From DASYZQ01 sp035946175 (GTDB taxonomy: Bacteria > Patescibacteriota > Saccharimonadia > Saccharimonadales > UBA4665), in assembly GCA_035946175.1 (NCBI GenBank), contig DASYZQ010000016.1:1-11915 (forward strand): 11,915 bases of DNA. The letters run 5' to 3'. The notes below the pieces were generated by a model, which searched no databases, was not told the origin of the DNA, and saw nothing but the letters and a program-made list of their open reading frames with translations. The position numbers and the translations under genes were made by a program. Shown one piece after another: positions 7,052-11,915 of this stretch. Every line of letters starts with the position of its first letter. Position 1 is the first letter of the stretch.

Positions 7052-7069
7052 GGTACTCTTGTACCTTAG
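7048..7069 (+). terminator. Hairpin over the stop codon of the gene at 6491
   Basis: CTAAGGTAC and GTACCTTAG pair perfectly (9 bp) around a TCTT loop. The TAA stop codon (7049-7051) is inside the stem. No T-run follows, so it is not a standard intrinsic terminator; it may protect the 3' end or act as a partial terminator. Confidence 0.4.
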
Positions 7070-7120
7070 TCATGGGTGTCGACCAATAGCATAGACTTGG
7101 GCATAATCGGTACATTCGGC

Positions 7121-7149
7121 TTGCATACATAGATTTGCGTAAGCATAAT
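7121..7149 (+). promoter_or_regulatory. Candidate promoter for the GH13 gene
   Basis: TTGCAT (7121-7126) and CATAAT (7144-7149) are 17 bases apart. Transcription would begin near 7156, leaving a leader of about 30 nt. The -35 match is weak and the -10 good. Confidence 0.4.
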
Positions 7150-7187
7150 AGAACACGAAACGTATAGGAATCCGGCCCAGTATTAAA

Positions 7188-8957
7188 ATGACAAAAGTCA
7201 GCAAAAAGGATGTGGGTGCTACTGTACACAAGAACGGCGTAACATTTCGTGTCTGGGCACCTTTTGCAGGTAGTGTAGCGGTTATCGGGTCATTCAATAA
7301 TTGGTCTGAGATGCCAATGAATGCTGAAGGTGATGGGTATTGGACTGTGGATATCCCCGGCGCTTGCGCCGGTCAAGAATACAAGTATGTGATTATCAAC
7401 GGGGAGCAAAAGCTTTTTAAGAACGACCCCCGGGCGCTGGAATTGACCACGAATGCCGGCAATTCGGTTATTGTCGACACGCATTTTGATTGGACTGATA
7501 ATGATTTTAAGGCGCCGCCAATCAGCCAACAGGCATTGTATGAATTGCATGTCGGTACGTTTCATCGTATCGATCCGGCAACACCTGGTACGTTCCAGGA
7601 GGTCAAAGAGAAGCTCGATTACTTGGTCGATCTTGGTATCAACATGATTGAACTCATGCCGATCAGTAGTATGGCGTATGATCGTGGATGGGGATATACG
7701 CCCGATTATATCTATGCCATAGAATCGCTCTACGGCGGCAGAGGCGCTTTTTTGGAGCTGGTGAATGCAGCTCACAGCAAGGGGATCGGGGTGATTGTCG
7801 ACATGGTATATAACCACTTTGGGCCGGAGGGTATGGATCTCTGGCAATTTGACGGTTGGGGTCAAGACGGCAAAGGTGGCATTTACTTCTATAACGATTG
7901 GCGATCCAGCACCCCGTGGGGTGAGACTCGCCCGGACTATGGACGTGCTGAGGTACGACAGTACATCATAGATAACGTGAAAATGTGGCTGCATCACTCA
8001 CATGTTGATGGGCTGCGAATCGATTCAACCGCATATATTCGTAACGTGTATGGTCATAATGATGATCCGAACAACGATCTTCCTGATGGCTGGAGTATTC
8101 TGCAGCACACCACATCCGTGGCTCGGAAGATTAACCTTGGTGCCGTTCTCATTGCCGAGGACATAGGTTGGAACCAGTACATTACCAAGCCCGAATCAGA
8201 CGGCGGTGCGGGTTTCTCAGCCCAATGGGAGATCAATTTGCCGCGGATTATTCGTAGTGTTTTGGGCACCGTTGATGACCGGGATCGCCACTTTGCTGAT
8301 CTTTGTGCCGTGTTAGACCATCGGTATAACGGAGATGCTTGGCAGCGAGTTGTCTACAGTGATTCCCATGATAGCGCGGCCAACGGCGGAACGAGACTTG
8401 ATGAGGTGATTGCGCCTGGCGCTGCCACAGGACTGTATGCGCGAAAGCGATCTTTGCTGGCGGCTGCATTAATATTGACGATGCCGGGCATACCGATGCT
8501 CCTGCAGGGGCAGGAATTTATGCAGAGCGGTGGTTTCAACGATTGGCAAGCATTGGACTGGGAAAACGTTGAACGGTACCCAGGCATCTTAGAAGCCCAT
8601 AAACATCTCATTGCGCTTCGCAAGAACCAGCACAATAATACGGCCGGGCTTATGGGTCAATCTCTGAATATATTGCACCAAAACGAAGATGGCAAAGTAC
8701 TAGGATACCATCGATGGGACAAAGGCGGATCCGGTGACGACACGGTAGTGGTAATTAACTTTGCTAATACAAAGTACGAAGAATACATCATGGACTTTCC
8801 CAGAGATGGGAAGTGGCAATCGCGCTTTAATAGCTCATGGAAAGGCTATAGCCCTGATTTTACCGAGGTGGATATATCACAAGTCGATGTATCTAGTAGT
8901 AAGGGGGCCCTAAGGCTGGCGCCTTACTCGGTGGTTATTTTGTCACAGGACCAATAG
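7188..8957 (+). CDS. CBM48-GH13 alpha-glucan enzyme (branching enzyme / trehalohydrolase-like)
   Basis: The product has 589 residues and no signal peptide, so it acts in the cytoplasm. An N-terminal CBM48 domain (about 8-97, 'GVTFRVWAPFAGSVAVIGSF' and 'YKYVI') precedes the GH13 barrel (about 113-460) and a small C-terminal beta domain. The four GH13 regions are visible: I DMVYNH (205-210), II GLRIDS with nucleophile Asp279, III IAED with acid Glu324, IV SDSHDS with His394-Asp395. Region IV (SHD in place of NHD) is like glycogen branching enzymes, while the stretch 'NHFGPEG' and region II context are like malto-oligosyltrehalose trehalohydrolase. All catalytic residues are present, so it should be active on glycogen- or maltodextrin-like glucans; which reaction cannot be decided by eye. 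No other glycogen gene is near. The ATG at 7188 has no clear Shine-Dalgarno. Confidence 0.88.
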   Translation: MTKVSKKDVGATVHKNGVTFRVWAPFAGSVAVIGSFNNWSEMPMNAEGDGYWTVDIPGACAGQEYKYVIINGEQKLFKNDPRALELTTNAGNSVIVDTHFDWTDNDFKAPPISQQALYELHVGTFHRIDPATPGTFQEVKEKLDYLVDLGINMIELMPISSMAYDRGWGYTPDYIYAIESLYGGRGAFLELVNAAHSKGIGVIVDMVYNHFGPEGMDLWQFDGWGQDGKGGIYFYNDWRSSTPWGETRPDYGRAEVRQYIIDNVKMWLHHSHVDGLRIDSTAYIRNVYGHNDDPNNDLPDGWSILQHTTSVARKINLGAVLIAEDIGWNQYITKPESDGGAGFSAQWEINLPRIIRSVLGTVDDRDRHFADLCAVLDHRYNGDAWQRVVYSDSHDSAANGGTRLDEVIAPGAATGLYARKRSLLAAALILTMPGIPMLLQGQEFMQSGGFNDWQALDWENVERYPGILEAHKHLIALRKNQHNNTAGLMGQSLNILHQNEDGKVLGYHRWDKGGSGDDTVVVINFANTKYEEYIMDFPRDGKWQSRFNSSWKGYSPDFTEVDISQVDVSSSKGALRLAPYSVVILSQDQ

Positions 8958-8971
8958 CGGCTCGCCACTAT

Positions 8972-9000
8972 TTGTAGATAAAGCAACAATGCGCTACAGT
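8972..9000 (+). promoter_or_regulatory. Weak candidate promoter for the receiver gene
   Basis: TTGTAG (8972-8977) and TACAGT (8995-9000) are 17 bases apart, and the -10 ends 10 bases before the ATG at 9011, which would give a leader of only 3-4 nt. Both boxes are imperfect. Read-through from the GH13 gene, 53 bases upstream, is the alternative. Confidence 0.28.
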
Positions 9001-9010
9001 GTGAAGCATT

Positions 9011-9451
9011 ATGGACAATAAAACAAACCAACAAAAAATTGTGATCGTCGAAGACAATTCTGATCTATCGCAGATATATAAAACCAATCTTGAACTAGCT
9101 GGTTATACCTGTTTTATCGGGTATAACGGCATTGTGGGGCTATATTTCATTCAAAAAGAAGTCCCCGACCTTGTTTTACTGGATCTGATGGTGCCCGACA
9201 TTGCGGGCGATCAAATATTGCTCCGGATGCGAGCTAGCGAATGGGGGAAGAATATACCAGTCCTCGTCATCTCTAACTTGAATGAGAACGACGCTCCGGC
9301 GGGACTACGCGATTTGGGTATTGCTGGTTATGCAGTAAAGGCTAACCTTGAGAATGATGATCTGGTTCGGATGGTCGATGACGTGCTTGCACAGGCGGTA
9401 AAATCGTCGGAAGCGCAATCCACTACACCTGAATTTCAGATACCTCATTGA
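9011..9451 (+). CDS. Stand-alone CheY-like response regulator receiver, 146 aa
   Basis: This is a single receiver domain (about 9-128) with a short polar tail and no output domain. The phosphorylation site is complete: acidic pair Glu14-Asp15 (VIVEDN), phospho-acceptor Asp58 (LVLLDLMVPD), Ser88 in the conserved Ser/Thr place (VLVISN), Tyr107 as switch residue and Lys110 (GYAVKAN). Such proteins act by binding partners when phosphorylated by a histidine kinase. No kinase is in the window, so its partner is unknown. It follows the GH13 gene on the same strand after 53 bases and may be co-transcribed. The start is the first ATG, with only a weak GAAG nearby. Confidence 0.9.
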   Translation: MDNKTNQQKIVIVEDNSDLSQIYKTNLELAGYTCFIGYNGIVGLYFIQKEVPDLVLLDLMVPDIAGDQILLRMRASEWGKNIPVLVISNLNENDAPAGLRDLGIAGYAVKANLENDDLVRMVDDVLAQAVKSSEAQSTTPEFQIPH

Positions 9452-9499
9452 TGACATCCTCGATCGGACGGGTGGTGCGATTGTTAGGGGCGAGGAAAT

Positions 9500-10588
9500 T
9501 CAAAACTCATGAGGTGGTGGAGTCTGCCCAGTGTAATCATCGATTACAAAGGCAGTGTATGGGGCATTGAGTTGATTAAAATTGTTACCCATAACGTTTG
9601 TCATGCCGTACTGGAAATCAGTTGTCCTGTTGTGGTTGCGGTCAACAATAAGAGCCCGATCGTTAAATTGGTCGGCAATGCTAATGTCGCCATTTCGCAG
9701 TTGCACTGCATTGGTCGGTAAAGGATTAGGATTACTACCTGGAGCCGTATCAGTCATATACTGGAAAATTATCTTTTTATTCGGTGTGAGCTTTACTATA
9801 CGGCTATTACCTGAATCGGTTATCAATGTATCGCCATTCGGTAGTCTACTCGCAAACGCAACTGTCTTAAGCCCTGTCTCGGACCCAACTTGCCAGACGA
9901 TTGAGCCATTCCGGGTAATCTCAATCGCCCTGTTATTGTTCTCATCAGCAATCAAGATATGCCCATTGCAGAGCAATTCCGCACTATTGGGGCTGTTCAG
10001 GGCTCCCGGGCCGGATGTCGGACCGTATGACCACACAATGTGCTTATCTCTATCTACTTCGATAATACGATTATTCCCTTGGTCTGTGATTAGGAAATGA
10101 TGACTGGGGAGCTGGATGGCAAAAACTGGCGTGTTCAGCTCATTAGGCCCGGATCCCGTCACCCCGGCCTGTCCGTATTGCCAAACGATATTACCTTTTT
10201 TGTTGACAACTATCACACGATTATCAACACAGCCACTCGGCATAGACGACGAAGCCCCAGCTGGGATACCGGTCCCTGCCAATAATGTCAGCCCATCAGA
10301 CAGACGTTCCGCATCATTTAGGCCTATAATTGTACCTGGCCCGGGATTGCATAGACTCGGATTGGACGAACCAAAACTCCAAACAACTTGCTTATTACGA
10401 TTAATCTCTACAGCTCGGTTATTAAACTGATCAGAAATGAGTATGTTGCCCGGCGTATTGAAACCATCAAATTCGTCGGCGTGTACTTTTGTTGCGCTGA
10501 GCGCCGGCAACACTAAAAGGCTGCTAAGGCTCAGGGCTACTATCATGATTTTTAACGAGCCGCAATGTAACGTTCTGATAGATCTCAT
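9500..10588 (-). CDS. Secreted beta-propeller protein with six NHL/PQQ-like repeats
   Basis: A signal peptide (about 1-37, hydrophobic 12-31, ending KVHA) is followed by six repeats of a blade pattern 'I.I.D..NNR..E..R....VW.YG' at about 49-73, 100-140, 164-189, 211-235, 253-277 and 301-328. This pattern is typical of NHL-type and related propellers, which bind ligands or proteins and rarely act as enzymes. The tail (PPPHEF) has no anchor. Cys80 and Cys120 could pair. A strong Shine-Dalgarno (AAGGAG, 10600-10595) lies 6 bases before the ATG. The gene converges with the receiver gene; the 48-bp gap has no clear terminator. It lies 105 bp after the frameshifted membrane gene. A ligand cannot be named. 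Confidence 0.8.
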   Translation of the reverse strand: MRSIRTLHCGSLKIMIVALSLSSLLVLPALSATKVHADEFDGFNTPGNILISDQFNNRAVEINRNKQVVWSFGSSNPSLCNPGPGTIIGLNDAERLSDGLTLLAGTGIPAGASSSMPSGCVDNRVIVVNKKGNIVWQYGQAGVTGSGPNELNTPVFAIQLPSHHFLITDQGNNRIIEVDRDKHIVWSYGPTSGPGALNSPNSAELLCNGHILIADENNNRAIEITRNGSIVWQVGSETGLKTVAFASRLPNGDTLITDSGNSRIVKLTPNKKIIFQYMTDTAPGSNPNPLPTNAVQLRNGDISIADQFNDRALIVDRNHNRTTDFQYGMTNVMGNNFNQLNAPYTAFVIDDYTGQTPPPHEF

Positions 10589-10660
10589 CGAATACTCCTT
10601 CGCTACGTTTCAGAACAATAATATGTAAATAGTGGGTCCCTGGCTGTTAGTATTTTTACA

Positions 10661-10676
10661 GCTGGGATACCCCAGC
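10661..10676 (-). terminator. Hairpin after the membrane-protein gene
   Basis: GCTGGG and CCCAGC pair perfectly around a 4-base loop, starting 17 bases after the stop at 10694 on the minus strand. The bases after it (TGTAAAAAT) are not a T-run, so termination is uncertain. Confidence 0.3.
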
Positions 10677-10693
10677 ACCTAGCATGTCACTGC

Positions 10694-11565
10694 CTATTGT
10701 TCGAAGACACTTCGGAGCTGCGTTTCGAGATGATGTTGTGCTGCCACTGACCCCCAGTCCGGACTCACAAATTCATGCACAGGAATATCGTGCTGGTGAA
10801 TTGTATTCTTTAGCTGGATGAGGCTATCTATAGGCTCAGCACCAGGTAGCTGATCGTCAATTAAGACTATCGTTCTACCTTCCATAGTTTGCACCGTTGC
10901 CTTCAAATTAAGCACGAGGTAACCGTCATTACCCGGACTGCTGACATTACAGGCAAGGATAAATGAGCTTATTTCAGCAAAAGTGGTCTGCTTGTGACTT
11001 GGATAAGTGGCGATTGAGCTGATGCCATCAGTGTCAACAGACATAAACAGCGGGAGGGCACAAAGCATAGCGATCATGCAGACGCCCATGCTTATCTTCT
11101 CAACTACGGATGCGGAAGATTTAGGTGTAATGTTTGGGCTTCGCGACTGCCCTTTTGCTAAAAAGGCTTGCACACGGGCAGGCAGTAAGCCGTATGAAAT
11201 AGCACCAAGTGCGAAGCCAGCATACATAATGAAGAAAAAACCGCTGAGGATGAATAGCACTTGTCCTGCGGGCATAAGCGAAAAAAAGCTTGTTCTCGGT
11301 GCCAACATCCGTTGCAGGAGATTAGTAAGCCACGGTGAATGAAGCGCCGTACCTGCAAAGATTGCGGCAGCTAATTTAGGGGAACACCGATCTGAATTAC
11401 GAGGATGACATACAGTAACCTATACCAACCCGGATACTGCCCAGCTCTTACGGATTGCATATCCGTGCTCGAATAGGACTTGAGGCGTCCAGATCTCAGT
11501 AGATAACTAATGACTATCTGGACTGCTATAGGTACAAGCAGAACCACCAGAAGAGCATGAAGCAT
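10694..11565 (-). pseudogene. Multi-pass membrane protein gene, frameshifted in a C4 run
   Basis: Two overlapping frames together make one sensible protein of about 290 residues. The first part (ATG at 11565, stop at 11371) has 64 codons with a membrane helix at about 2-22 and the start of another ('LLYVILVIQIGVP'). The second frame, read from about 11380, continues with 'PKLAAAIFAGTALHSPW', then further membrane helices ('VLFILSGFFFIMYAGF', 'MGVCMIAMLCALPLFM') and a soluble C-terminal domain of about 100 residues ending HHLETQLRSVFEQ. One extra C in the run CCCC (GGGG on the plus strand, 11379-11382) would join them. So it is either a real indel or an error in the assembly. If only the second frame is used, an ATG at 11308 gives 204 residues. 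I do not recognise the family. Confidence 0.6.
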
Positions 11566-11574
11566 AAGCGTATT

Positions 11575-11703
11575 TTAACATAACAGGCGCATCGTGAGCC
11601 AGATTGCCATGAGGGTGTAGAGCCAGGGGCTAATGCTTGGTGAATTGTCCCCAAAATATTGCTGGGACGCTGGGTCGTAGGCGGAACCTAATCGTTGATG
11701 ATT
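11575..11703 (-). other. Open stretch of 42 codons, possible gene remnant
   Basis: Between a TAA at 11706-11704 and a TAA at 11577-11575 one frame is open for 42 codons and reads like the end of a membrane protein ('SPSISPWLYTLMAIWLTM'). It has no start codon before its internal ATG, and the stop lies 9 bases before the ATG of the membrane-protein gene, as in an operon. It may be the 3' remnant of a gene cut by the IS insertion at 11774, or chance. The rest of the gap to the IS (11704-11774) shows nothing clear. Confidence 0.25.
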
Positions 11704-11808
11704 TTATTGCGTTTGCATGTAAATTAGAGCAGCTTGTGTTTATATACCATAATGGGGCTGTAATAGTAGTGGACCGTACTACCTCACCACCTCTGCAACA
11801 CTAAAAAC

Positions 11809-11858
11809 CGGCTGTTCTACACTGTAAGGACTACTACATCTAAACAGGAGAACAGCCG
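11809..11858 (+). promoter_or_regulatory. Inverted repeat covering the transposase ribosome-binding site (right copy)
   Basis: This has the same structure as the one at 58-107: arms 11809-11818 and 11849-11858, loop of 30 nt, Shine-Dalgarno CAGGAG at 11845-11850, ATG at 11860. The stem would take up the last two bases of the Shine-Dalgarno and all bases up to one before the ATG. Confidence 0.5.
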
Positions 11859-11859
11859 T

Positions 11860-11915
11860 ATGAGCTATTCTAACAATCCCTTACTACCTAAGGCGAGAGC
11901 TACTGCTATGCAGTT
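11860..11915 (+). CDS. IS transposase/integrase, N-terminal fragment (right copy)
   Basis: The first 18 codons are identical to those of the left copy and run off the window end. Reading direction is outward, so the two elements point away from each other with their 5' ends facing the region between them. Confidence 0.55.
   Translation, partial: MSYSNNPLLPKARATAMQ

Larger units (their letters stand above)
11775..11915 (+). mobile_element. 5' end of an insertion sequence, right inverted copy
   Basis: This is the exact reverse complement of 1-141. The element starts at about 11775 with GTACTACCTCACCACC, then shows the 10-bp inverted repeat, Shine-Dalgarno and start of an outward-reading gene. 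Flanking bases differ from those of the left copy from the very next base, as expected for two insertions of one element at different sites. Target-site duplications cannot be checked because the other ends of both copies are outside the window. Confidence 0.7.

Noticed and set aside
7290..7997. A 235-codon frame antisense to the GH13 gene
   Set aside because: The GH13 frame has all catalytic motifs; the antisense frame shows no recognisable domain and no ribosome-binding site.
9582..10100. A 172-codon plus-strand frame across the propeller gene
   Set aside because: It is antisense to six in-frame propeller repeats and has no start signals.
1..11915. CRISPR array, tRNA, rRNA or phage genes
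   Set aside because: No regular direct repeats, no cloverleaf-like sequence and no structural or packaging proteins are visible.

Overview
The window looks like a fragment of a Candidate Phyla Radiation (Patescibacteria) genome, most likely a Saccharibacteria-like cell. This is inference. The grounds are moderate GC with the standard code (TGA ends at least two genes), small secreted or membrane proteins of types I associate with that group (the protein at 6491-7051 with its 'QAVFLNNGQVYFGK' core, and the paired secreted proteins with a 'TLTFV' tail), and the start of an IS-type gene beginning 'MSYSNNPLLPKAR'. No taxonomic marker (rRNA, ribosomal protein) and no tRNA is visible.

Layout. Both ends carry the same 141 bp in opposite orientation (1-141 and 11775-11915). 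Each copy holds the first 18 codons of an outward-reading gene, so the repeats are best read as the 5' ends of two inverted insertion-sequence copies at which the contig was cut. Next to the left copy is a strong promoter and an unknown coiled-coil protein (216-1085, +). From 6310 down to 1205, five genes on the minus strand form a cell-surface block: a membrane-anchored protein, two secreted proteins of 348 residues that share a C-terminal domain, and two membrane-anchored DUF916/WxL-cluster-like proteins joined by an ATGA overlap. Divergent from this block, the plus strand carries a small conserved membrane protein (6491-7051), a CBM48-GH13 alpha-glucan enzyme (7188-8957) and a stand-alone CheY-like receiver (9011-9451). 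Converging on these are a secreted beta-propeller (9500-10588, -) and a multi-pass membrane protein gene that is frameshifted in a run of four C (10694-11565, -). A short open stretch (11575-11703) between that gene and the right repeat may be the remnant of another gene.

How the genes may work together. The strongest theme is the surface. The layout resembles the WxL clusters of Firmicutes, where DUF916 proteins (peptidoglycan-binding domain, partner-binding domain, C-terminal membrane helix) sit beside secreted proteins with a conserved C-terminal wall-binding domain. Here the tail motif is 'DYxxTLTFVxAGxF' instead of the WxL motif, so this may be a divergent version of the same idea. The GH13 enzyme and the receiver are cytoplasmic and have no obvious link to the surface block. 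Two surface genes have a -10-like box exactly 8 nt before the ATG and no Shine-Dalgarno site, which suggests leaderless transcripts, while other genes here have strong Shine-Dalgarno sites.
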